Assembly: GCA_049315325.1 (NCBI GenBank)
Contig: JBMOKJ010000012.1
Span: 9,010-73,009, forward strand
Direction of reading: 5' to 3'
DNA: 64,000 nucleotides
Source of the DNA: CAXXIC01 sp049315325
GTDB taxonomy: Bacteria; Bacteroidota; Bacteroidia; Bacteroidales; UBA7332
The notes beneath the pieces were generated by a model. That model made no database searches. It saw only the letters and a list, made by a program, of their open reading frames with translations, and was not told where the DNA came from. Positions 41,554-50,016 of the stretch are shown piece by piece. Position 1 is the first letter of the stretch. The number at the start of each line of letters is the position of its first letter. The position numbers and the translations under genes are program-made.

Positions 41554-43560
41554 ATGAAACAACCCATGAGAATCAGCACGATACTGCTTGTCTGTCTTAT
41601 TTTTGCGTCAATGAAAGCATACGCAGGAAATTCACAACCTAATTTCGACAACTATCCAGTCAATCTATCGATGACTGACGAAGTCACATTATCCCCAACC
41701 AACACAAAATTTCAACTTTGGGCTCCTTCTGCAGAAGCAGTAGAGCTAACCATTTACAATGCTGGCGAAAACGGAAAAGCGTTAAGCAAAACCAGTATGA
41801 CCAAAGCCGATAAAGGGACTTGGAAAGCTGCTTTTGATAAGAATCTGAAAGGTAAATTCTACACATTTAGAATAAAACAAAACGAAAAATGGCTCAAAGA
41901 AACACCCGGCATTTGGGCGAAAGCTGTAGGAGTGAATGGAAACAGAGCCGCGATAATTGAATTGAAGGAGACAAACCCGAAAGGTTGGAATGAAGACAAT
42001 CGACCACCTCTCAAAAACTTCACAGACATTATCATATACGAAATGCATCACCGCGATTTCTCGGTATCAGAAAATTCGGGAATGGTCAACAAAGGCAAAT
42101 TTATTGCGCTGACTGAAAAAGGCACAAAAAACTGCTTTGCTCAATGCACTGGTATCGACCACTTGAAATCGCTGGGAGTGACACACCTACATATCCTTCC
42201 ATCGTACGACTACGGCTCGGTGGACGAAACAAAACTCGATAAAAAACAGTATAACTGGGGCTACGACCCGAAGAATTACAATGTACCAGAGGGTTCGTAC
42301 TCCACCAATCCTTACGAGCCAACTTGTAGAGTCAAGGAATTCAAACAAATGGTGCAATCGGCTCACAACAACGGGTTACGCATCATTATGGATGTGGTTT
42401 ACAATCACACATTTGCTAACGATGACTCTAATTTTTCGCTGACCGTTCCAGGCTATTTCTATCGTCACAATGCCGATGGAAGCTACTCAAACGCATCAGG
42501 TTGTCTCAACGAAACAGCTTCGGAACGTGCGATGATGCGCCACTACATGATTGAATCGGTTAAATATTGGGCAACAGAGTATCACGTCGATGGTTTCCGC
42601 TTCGACCTAATGGGAATACACGACATCGAGACGATGAACCAAATCAGAAAAGCATTAGACAAAATAGACCCAACCATTTATATCTATGGGGAAGGATGGA
42701 TGGCAGGCAGCTCTCCACTTCCAGAAAACCAACAAGCAATCAAGCGAAACGGCAAACAACTGCCGCGCATTGCTGTTTTCAGCGACGACATTCGCGATGC
42801 GGCCAAAGGGAGTTGGAACGATGCCAAATCGGCCGGTTTTGTTGCAGGAAAAAGCGGATTGGAAGAGAGTTTGAAATTCGGCATCGTAGGTGCAACGCAA
42901 CATTCGCAAGTCGATTATTCGAAGGTGAACTATTCGAAAGCACCCTATGCAAACAATCCTGACGAAGTGATTAATTATGTATCGTGCCACGACGATATGT
43001 GCCTCAACGACAAACTCAAAGAGTCCGCCGACAAAGGCGACTCAACCGAGGTTTTGAAACGCAGAAATAAATTGGCGCAAACGATCATTTTCACGTCACA
43101 AGGAGTGCCTTTTATGCTTTCAGGAGAAGAACTATATCGCAATAAAAAAGGGGTGCACAACTCGTTTTCGTCGCCAGATTCGATTAACGAACTCGACTGG
43201 AATAACAAATCTGCTCATGCCGATATTTTCGATTACTACAAAAATTTGATTCAACTTCGAAAATCTCATCCTGCGTTTCGTATGACGAAAACAGAAGATG
43301 TGGAGAAGAATTTAAGATTTTTAGAAACAACCCAACCCAATATTGTAGGATATACCATCTCAAATCATGCAAATGGCGATAGCTGGGAAAAGATTTTAGT
43401 TGTGTTCAATGGCAACAATCGCCCGATGGTGGTAAACGTTCCGAAAGGTGAATGGACTGCTGTAGGATTTGATGGAAAGATTGAGATGAAGGGATTGATG
43501 AAAAGCGATGGTGGGGCGATTACAATACCTGCAACATCGGCATTCATTGCTCATCAATAA
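41554..43560 (+). CDS. pulA: Type I pullulanase (GH13_14), secreted
   Basis: Hydrolyses alpha-1,6 branch points of pullulan, amylopectin and glycogen. The 668-residue protein has a Sec signal (ISTILLVCLIFASMKAYAG), a CBM48-like domain (about 45-150; TKFQLWAPSAEAVELTIY) and the GH13 barrel with all four regions: DVVYNH (about 280), GFRFDLMG with nucleophile Asp (about 351), YGEGW with acid/base Glu (about 380) and VSCHD (Asp about 480). The YNWGYDPKNYNVPEGSYS segment is typical of type I pullulanases. No T9SS tail or lipobox, so periplasmic. First gene of the starch locus. Confidence 0.93.
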   Translation: MKQPMRISTILLVCLIFASMKAYAGNSQPNFDNYPVNLSMTDEVTLSPTNTKFQLWAPSAEAVELTIYNAGENGKALSKTSMTKADKGTWKAAFDKNLKGKFYTFRIKQNEKWLKETPGIWAKAVGVNGNRAAIIELKETNPKGWNEDNRPPLKNFTDIIIYEMHHRDFSVSENSGMVNKGKFIALTEKGTKNCFAQCTGIDHLKSLGVTHLHILPSYDYGSVDETKLDKKQYNWGYDPKNYNVPEGSYSTNPYEPTCRVKEFKQMVQSAHNNGLRIIMDVVYNHTFANDDSNFSLTVPGYFYRHNADGSYSNASGCLNETASERAMMRHYMIESVKYWATEYHVDGFRFDLMGIHDIETMNQIRKALDKIDPTIYIYGEGWMAGSSPLPENQQAIKRNGKQLPRIAVFSDDIRDAAKGSWNDAKSAGFVAGKSGLEESLKFGIVGATQHSQVDYSKVNYSKAPYANNPDEVINYVSCHDDMCLNDKLKESADKGDSTEVLKRRNKLAQTIIFTSQGVPFMLSGEELYRNKKGVHNSFSSPDSINELDWNNKSAHADIFDYYKNLIQLRKSHPAFRMTKTEDVEKNLRFLETTQPNIVGYTISNHANGDSWEKILVVFNGNNRPMVVNVPKGEWTAVGFDGKIEMKGLMKSDGGAITIPATSAFIAHQ

Positions 43561-43680
43561 CACCTCATTCGAACAAAAGATATTTAAAGTCAGTTTAATT
43601 TTAGAGATAGTATGTTGTTGGTTTTCGGTAACCCTAAACCGATGTTCAAAAATTCAGTAACTGTGTAAATTTATTTAAGT

Positions 43681-45024
43681 ATGAAAGCTAAACCACGTCT
43701 CTCTTTTTGGCAAATTTGGAATCTAAGTTTTGGGTTTCTTGGAGTTCAGTTTGGATTTGCGTTGCAAAACGGAAATGTGAGTCGGATTTTGGCCAACTTA
43801 GGTGCAGATTTACATTCGTTGCCGCTTTTTTGGCTAGCTGCACCACTGATGGGTCTGATTATTCAGCCCATCGTAGGTGGAGCTTCAGACCGCACTTGGA
43901 ATCGACTAGGACGTCGCTTGCCATACATTCTTGGCGGAGCAATTGTCTCAGTTTCCGCAATGCTGTGGATGCCTAACTCGGCAATAGTAGCCTCATTGAT
44001 GCCTCCCATTATTTTTGGGGCGATTATGCTGGCTGTGATGGATGGCTCATTTAATGTAACTTTTCAGCCATTCAGAGCGTTGGTTGCAGATATGCTTCCA
44101 GAAGATCAACGTACTATGGGTTATTCCATCCAAAGTTTCTTGATTAACACAGGAGCCGTTTTGGGCTCGGTATTGCCATACGTCTTAACATGGGTAGGTG
44201 TGTCGAATGTTGCACCAAAAGGTCAAGTGCCCGATTCAGTAATTTGGTCATTCTACATTGGGGGTACAGCTCTTATTATTACTGTACTCACGACTATCTT
44301 TATGACCAAAGAGTACAACCCCACAGAATTTGCCGAATACAATCCAAATGCGACAGCAAAAAGCGAAGCAAAAGAGGGATTTCTGTCGCTCATTGGCAAT
44401 GCTCCGAAAGTGATGTGGCAATTAGCTGTTGTGCAACTTTTCTCTTGGTTTGCACTTTACTTGATGTGGGTATATTCTACACCTGCTATCGCACGTCATT
44501 TCTGGGGAGTAACCGATTCTGTTTCTGCTGGATTTAACACTGCTGCCAATTGGGTTGGCGTATTGTTTGGCACATACAGTTTAGCTGCCGCAATCTACTC
44601 TGTATTTATGCCAAAATTCGCAAAAGCAACTAGTCGAAAAACAGTTTATGCAACATCTCTTATCGCTGGTGGCATTGGTTATATCTCAATATTCTTTTTT
44701 GGAGGAACCGTCGGCGGTGAAAATTCGATGATGCTCTTCATCTCCATGATTGGGGTTGGTATGGCTTGGGCTGCAATATTGTCGATGCCTTATGCAATTC
44801 TTTCAAGTTCGCTCCCACAATCGAAAATGGGAGTTTATATGGGAATATTTAACTTCACCATTGCAGGACCACAGATTCTTAGCGGGCTATTGGGCGGATT
44901 CATCGTGAAACTTGTACCAGAGGGTAATCCTGTTTATATTTTAGTTATTGCAGGCATCAGCATGTTGTTAGCAGCAATTTCTCTGGTTTTTGTAGAAGAC
45001 AAACAAACACAACATACAAAATAA
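43681..45024 (+). CDS. SLC45/GPH-type MFS sugar transporter (probable maltose/maltodextrin importer)
   Basis: The 447-residue inner-membrane protein has about 12 hydrophobic helices. The signature GGASDRTWNRLGRRLPYILGG (cytoplasmic loop 2-3; G-x3-D-R-x-G-R-R) is that of the SLC45/GPH superfamily, including Bacteroidota MalT-like transporters found in sus-type loci. It lies between pullulanase and susC on the same strand, 36 bases before susC. It most likely imports glucose, maltose or short maltodextrins produced in the periplasm; substrate is inferred from context. Confidence 0.88.
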   Translation: MKAKPRLSFWQIWNLSFGFLGVQFGFALQNGNVSRILANLGADLHSLPLFWLAAPLMGLIIQPIVGGASDRTWNRLGRRLPYILGGAIVSVSAMLWMPNSAIVASLMPPIIFGAIMLAVMDGSFNVTFQPFRALVADMLPEDQRTMGYSIQSFLINTGAVLGSVLPYVLTWVGVSNVAPKGQVPDSVIWSFYIGGTALIITVLTTIFMTKEYNPTEFAEYNPNATAKSEAKEGFLSLIGNAPKVMWQLAVVQLFSWFALYLMWVYSTPAIARHFWGVTDSVSAGFNTAANWVGVLFGTYSLAAAIYSVFMPKFAKATSRKTVYATSLIAGGIGYISIFFFGGTVGGENSMMLFISMIGVGMAWAAILSMPYAILSSSLPQSKMGVYMGIFNFTIAGPQILSGLLGGFIVKLVPEGNPVYILVIAGISMLLAAISLVFVEDKQTQHTK

Positions 45025-45060
45025 TTAAACCTTATCTATTAATCAAACCTTTATTCTAAC

Positions 45061-48000
45061 ATGAAAAAAATCAAATTTACACTATTGGTTCTCACCCTGT
45101 TGAGCTTTGGAATAGGCGCAATGGCACAGACCAAGACAACCTTGAAGGGTGAAGTGGTTGACAAAGATAACATTCCAGTTATCGGTGCATCCATAATTGA
45201 AAAAGGGACAACAAACGGTACCGTAACCAACATCGACGGTAAATTTTCGTTGAATGTCTCGAATGCGAAAGGAACTTTACGCATCACTTGCGTGGGTTAT
45301 GAGAAGCTTGAAATAGCAGTACCTTCTGCTTCGCAAACAGTCAAAATCAAACTCCAAGAATCATCTGTTGCTCTTAACGAAGTCGTAGCGATTGGCTATG
45401 GTGTCGTGAAGAAAAACGATGCGACTGGTTCGGTGAATGCAATTAAACCCGATAAACTCAACAAAGGTCTTGTGCTGAATGCTCAAGACATGTTGATTGG
45501 GAAAGTTGCTGGGGTTCAAGTGACTACAGGTGGAGGTACTCCGGGTGGTAGTGCACAAATCCGTATTCGTGGAGGGTCTTCAATTTCAGCATCAAATGAC
45601 CCTCTAATTGTCATAGACGGCTTAATGTTGGACAATAGTGGAATAAAAGGTGCGCCCAATGCCTTAAGTACAATCAATCCTAACGATATTGAAACTTTCA
45701 CTGTTCTTAAAGATGCTTCGGCAACAGCAATCTACGGTAGTCGCGGTTCGAATGGAGTAATCATTATCACAACCAAAAAAGGGGAAAAAGGAGGAAAAGT
45801 TCGTGTGGCGTATGACGGAAATGCTTCTTTAGGAACAATTGCTAAAACTTATGATGTGTTAACTGGAGATCAGTTTAGAAATTTTGTCACAAATCTTTAT
45901 GCAACTAATCCTGACGTAACAGCTTTAGCAAGTTTGGGAACTGAAAATACCGATTGGCAAAAACAAATTTACCAAGATGCAGTGAGTCATGACCACAATA
46001 TCAGTGTGATGGGTTCTACTAAAACAATGCCTTACCGCATTTCTGCTGGATATACCAATCAAAATGGTATTATCAAAACCTCCAATTTCGAGCGCTTCAT
46101 CGCATCTGCAAATCTTAATCCTTCTTTCTTCCAAGATCATTTAAAATTGACTTTAAATGCTAAAGGAATGTATACCAAAAACCGTTATGCTGATGGTGGT
46201 GTTGTTGGTGGAGCTGCTTCATTCGATCCGACTCAACCAATCATGTCAACTGATCCAAAATTCTCCAAATATGGTGGTTATTTCCAATGGAGGGGCGTTA
46301 CTGGAAATACGCTTGCAGGGGGCAACCCAGTAGCTGCTCTCTATCAAAAAAATGACAGAGCAACTTCACGCGATTTCATTGGAAATCTTGAATCGGATTA
46401 TAAAGTACATTTTTTACCCGACTTGCATTTGCATTTAACATTGGGTATGGAATCATCTTATGGAATTCAACGTTTAAATATTGACACTATGTCGATTATG
46501 AATGATGGTTATGGGCGCACAGGATGGGATGAAGAGTATAAAAACAACACCTCCGCAGCATTCTATGCACAATATTCTAAACAAATTGACAAACACAAGT
46601 TTGACTTTATGGTGGGTACTGAAGAACAACACTATCACCGTAAAGGCAGTAATGAATATTATGGAAAACCTTGGGATGTAAATAAAAATGGAACTGTAGA
46701 GACAGGCGAATATTACGATCATATTATACCATCGGCTACTGCTTGGGCTACTGAGAACTTTGTTGTTTCGTACTTTGGCCGAGCAAACTACTCTTATGCT
46801 AATCGTTACCTCTTAACAGCTACATTCCGTAATGATAACTCTTCACGCTTTAGCAAAGAGAATAGAAGTGCATACTTCCCATCTTGTGCTTTTGCTTGGA
46901 AAGCCAGCGAGGAACCTATGATTAAAGAGATGGATATATTCTCTGAATTAAAGGTTAGATTGGGTTATGGAATTACTGGACAACAAGATATTGGTGTAGG
47001 AGACTATTCTTATATGCCTGTTTATACTGGGAATAGACAAGGTGGATACTACCAATTTGGAGACTCCCTCTATAACACTTCACGACCTGAAGCTTACAAT
47101 ACCAAATTGAAATGGGAGAGCACAACTACCTACAATGCAGGTATCGATTTTGGTGTAGCAAACTCAAGATTTACGGCCTCAGTTGATTACTATTTCAGAC
47201 GAACTAATGATTTATTATTTGTTGCTCCTATCCCTGCAGGAACAAATTTGAGAAATAAAATCATTCAGAATATTGGTTCACTTGAAAACAGAGGTATTGA
47301 GGTTACTTTGAATGGAAAAGTTATTTCTACCAAAGATTTGACATGGGAGTTGACTTACAACTTCACTAAAAACATAAATAAAGTTACAAAACTTGATGGT
47401 GCAGCAGCATTTGTTCCTGCAGGTGGAACATTCCAAGGTTATACAAAAGTTAATGCTGTTGGTATGCCAGCAAATTCGTTTTACGTATACCAACAGTTAT
47501 ATGATGCAAATGGAAAAATGATCGAAACAGGTGCACCAACATTGGCTGATCCTAGTAAAAAATATAGTGATACAGATGCATTCCTTGATAAAAAAGACAA
47601 AAAAATATATTTTACAAACACCGCTGGAAATAAAGACTCTACATTTGTAGGAGATGGTGTAATTAATGAAAATGATAGAGTCTTTGTTCATAGTGAGAAT
47701 CCAGATTTCACGATGGGACTTTCATCGAAATTGACTTATAAAGGTTTTGACTTTGGTGTATCTATGCGTGCCGTAGTAGGTAACTATTTATATAATGCTG
47801 TTGAATCTGGTTATTCTAATGTTTCTGCAACAGGCATTTGGAATTCTTATTTCGTGAACAAAACATCCAAAGCAATTGAAGATGGCTTGACAGGTCAACC
47901 AAAAACATACTTATCAGACCACTACGTTCAAGATGCATCATTTATCCGTATTGACAACATCACTTTGGGCTATAGTTTCAAAAAATTATTTAATGCCAAA

Positions 48001-48147
48001 GCAAGTGGTCGAATCTATACAGCTGTTCAAAATCCATTCGTGTATACAAAATACAAAGGATTAGACCCAGAAGTTCAAGGTGGAATTGACAACAATATTT
48101 ATCCACGTCCTAGAACTACATTAATCGGATTAAGCCTAAACTTCTAA
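45061..48147 (+). CDS. SusC-like TonB-dependent outer-membrane receptor
   Basis: The 1,028-residue protein has a signal peptide (LLVLTLLSFGIGAMAQ), a carboxypeptidase-regulatory-like domain (about 25-100; GEVVDKDNIPVIGASI, TNIDGKFSL), a TonB-box/plug region (VVAIGYGVVKKNDATGSV, RIRGGSSISASNDPLIVIDG, DASATAIYGSRGSNGVI) and the 22-strand barrel ending PRTTLIGLSLNF. With the following SusD it forms the lidded importer for long maltooligosaccharides, energised by TonB. Complete and in frame. Confidence 0.95.
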   Translation: MKKIKFTLLVLTLLSFGIGAMAQTKTTLKGEVVDKDNIPVIGASIIEKGTTNGTVTNIDGKFSLNVSNAKGTLRITCVGYEKLEIAVPSASQTVKIKLQESSVALNEVVAIGYGVVKKNDATGSVNAIKPDKLNKGLVLNAQDMLIGKVAGVQVTTGGGTPGGSAQIRIRGGSSISASNDPLIVIDGLMLDNSGIKGAPNALSTINPNDIETFTVLKDASATAIYGSRGSNGVIIITTKKGEKGGKVRVAYDGNASLGTIAKTYDVLTGDQFRNFVTNLYATNPDVTALASLGTENTDWQKQIYQDAVSHDHNISVMGSTKTMPYRISAGYTNQNGIIKTSNFERFIASANLNPSFFQDHLKLTLNAKGMYTKNRYADGGVVGGAASFDPTQPIMSTDPKFSKYGGYFQWRGVTGNTLAGGNPVAALYQKNDRATSRDFIGNLESDYKVHFLPDLHLHLTLGMESSYGIQRLNIDTMSIMNDGYGRTGWDEEYKNNTSAAFYAQYSKQIDKHKFDFMVGTEEQHYHRKGSNEYYGKPWDVNKNGTVETGEYYDHIIPSATAWATENFVVSYFGRANYSYANRYLLTATFRNDNSSRFSKENRSAYFPSCAFAWKASEEPMIKEMDIFSELKVRLGYGITGQQDIGVGDYSYMPVYTGNRQGGYYQFGDSLYNTSRPEAYNTKLKWESTTTYNAGIDFGVANSRFTASVDYYFRRTNDLLFVAPIPAGTNLRNKIIQNIGSLENRGIEVTLNGKVISTKDLTWELTYNFTKNINKVTKLDGAAAFVPAGGTFQGYTKVNAVGMPANSFYVYQQLYDANGKMIETGAPTLADPSKKYSDTDAFLDKKDKKIYFTNTAGNKDSTFVGDGVINENDRVFVHSENPDFTMGLSSKLTYKGFDFGVSMRAVVGNYLYNAVESGYSNVSATGIWNSYFVNKTSKAIEDGLTGQPKTYLSDHYVQDASFIRIDNITLGYSFKKLFNAKASGRIYTAVQNPFVYTKYKGLDPEVQGGIDNNIYPRPRTTLIGLSLNF

Positions 48148-48166
48148 CATAAAACAATTTAGCATT

Positions 48167-49771
48167 ATGAAAAATATAAAATTTAAAGCAATATATCTCA
48201 TCGGCGCTGTATCGTTCTTAGTTGGAACTACAGCTTGTATGAGCGATTTGGATGTAAAGCCAATCAGCCCACAATCTTCTCAAACCTTTGATAAAGACGC
48301 TGTGTTTGCAAAAACGTATGCATCACTTTCACTCACTGGTCAAGAGGGACCCGCTGGTAATAACGATATAGATATTACTGATGAAGGTCGTTTCTCTCTT
48401 TACCGTACTTTGTGGAACTGCAACGAACTTTCGACAGACGAGGCCGCTTGTAGCTGGGGTGATGCAGAAGTTGTAGAGTTGAACACGAATAACTGGTCTG
48501 CTTTGAATCAAGCTGCAGAGGGTCTTTATGCTCGTCTTTACTTTGTAGTTTCGATTACAAACCATTTCTTGGAGCAAACAACGGGAATGAGTGACGCAGC
48601 AACAGTTAAACAACGTGCGGAAGTTCGCTTCATTAGAGCATTAGCTTACTACTATTTGCTTGATAATTTTGGCAATGTTCCATTTACAGAAAAACTTTCA
48701 ACTGTACCTCCTCCTCAAATACAAAGAGCCGATCTTTTCAAATATATTGAAAAAGAGCTATCTGAGTGCGAAGCGGATATGTCTGACCCTCAACAAGGTC
48801 TGTATTACCGAGTTGATAAAGTTGCAAACTGGTTACTTCGTTCAAGACTCTATTTGAATGCCGAAGTGTACACTGGAACGGCTCGTTGGGTTGATGCTGC
48901 AACGTATTCAAAGAAAGTGATGGATTCAAATTACAAATTATGCCCTACATTCAAACAGTTGTTTATGGGAGATAATGCAGGGACAATTGACAAATCATCA
49001 GTCAATAAAGCTGCGCAAGAGATTATTTTCCCAATTGCTGCAGATGGTGTGAATACAAAAAGTTGGGGTTCTTCTCTATTCTTGATTGCTTCCACTCATA
49101 AAACTGGAATGAAAGCTTGGGGAACAACTGAGGCTTGGAGTGGTAACAGAGCCCGTGCCACTTTAGTTAAGAAGTTCTTTCCAACTGGTATTGGTTCAGC
49201 ATTTATTTCTGACAAAACGGATTTAACAACAAGTGCACTACCAAGTTATAAAGACGACAGAGCCATGTTCTTTGCAACTACAGACCGCACGCTCAACATT
49301 ACTGCTATAGGCAAATTTGACGAAGGGTATTCTGTGAATAAATTCAGCAATGTTCGTGCTGATGGAGGTGCGTCTCACGACACCAAATTCCCAGACACTG
49401 ATATTGCTTTAATGCGGGCTGCAGAAGCTTATCTAAACTATGCTGAAGCAATCTTTCGCACAGACTCTACAGCACACGTTGCAGAAGCTATTTCAGTTGT
49501 TAATACAGTCAGAGCACGTTCAAAAGCAAAAGCATTAACTACTCTAAGTAAAGCGACTTTATTGGATGAACGGGCTAGAGAATTCTTCTTCGAAGGATAT
49601 CGTCGTACTGATTTAATTCGTTTCAACTGCTATGGCGGTGGAACATATAACTGGGACTGGAAAGGTGGAGTCGTAAACGGTCAACCATTTGATGCAAAAT
49701 ACAATTTATTCCCAATTCCAGCTGGAGATTTGAACACAAATCCGAACCTGAAACAAAACACTGGTTATTGA
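48167..49771 (+). CDS. SusD-like starch-binding lipoprotein
   Basis: The 534-residue surface lipoprotein has lipobox-type FLVGTTACMS (Cys about 24) and the RagB/SusD helical TPR-like fold; typical family segments are AEVRFIRALAYYYLLDNFG, ALMRAAEAYLNYAEAIF, LLDERAREFFFEGYRRTDLI and a closing LFPIPAGDLNTNPNLKQN. It captures glycans and delivers them to the SusC barrel 20 bases upstream. A strong terminator follows, so susC-susD form the end of the first transcript of the locus. Confidence 0.95.
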   Translation: MKNIKFKAIYLIGAVSFLVGTTACMSDLDVKPISPQSSQTFDKDAVFAKTYASLSLTGQEGPAGNNDIDITDEGRFSLYRTLWNCNELSTDEAACSWGDAEVVELNTNNWSALNQAAEGLYARLYFVVSITNHFLEQTTGMSDAATVKQRAEVRFIRALAYYYLLDNFGNVPFTEKLSTVPPPQIQRADLFKYIEKELSECEADMSDPQQGLYYRVDKVANWLLRSRLYLNAEVYTGTARWVDAATYSKKVMDSNYKLCPTFKQLFMGDNAGTIDKSSVNKAAQEIIFPIAADGVNTKSWGSSLFLIASTHKTGMKAWGTTEAWSGNRARATLVKKFFPTGIGSAFISDKTDLTTSALPSYKDDRAMFFATTDRTLNITAIGKFDEGYSVNKFSNVRADGGASHDTKFPDTDIALMRAAEAYLNYAEAIFRTDSTAHVAEAISVVNTVRARSKAKALTTLSKATLLDERAREFFFEGYRRTDLIRFNCYGGGTYNWDWKGGVVNGQPFDAKYNLFPIPAGDLNTNPNLKQNTGY

Positions 49772-49814
49772 AAACTGCTTAATCTATCAACAAATTAAGT
49801 TTTTAAATCACTTT

Positions 49815-49846
49815 ACTCCCACTTTCTGCTGAAAGTGGGAGTTTTT
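49815..49846 (+). terminator. Intrinsic terminator after susD
   Basis: ACTCCCACTTTC pairs with GAAAGTGGGAGT (12 bp, perfect) across TGCT, followed by TTTT. It separates the susCD transcript from the amylase genes. Confidence 0.9.
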
Positions 49847-50016
49847 GTTATAATTTGGTCGATATTATTCTTAACTTCATCGGAAATTGATTCTTAATGT
49901 AAGAAATTCTAAGAATCTTTGCTTTGTAACACGCATATACAAAAAGATTACAAATTCAGTGGTAATCAAATTATTAACTTGAAGAATCTGTTTATTAAAA
50001 TAAAATAAATCTTACT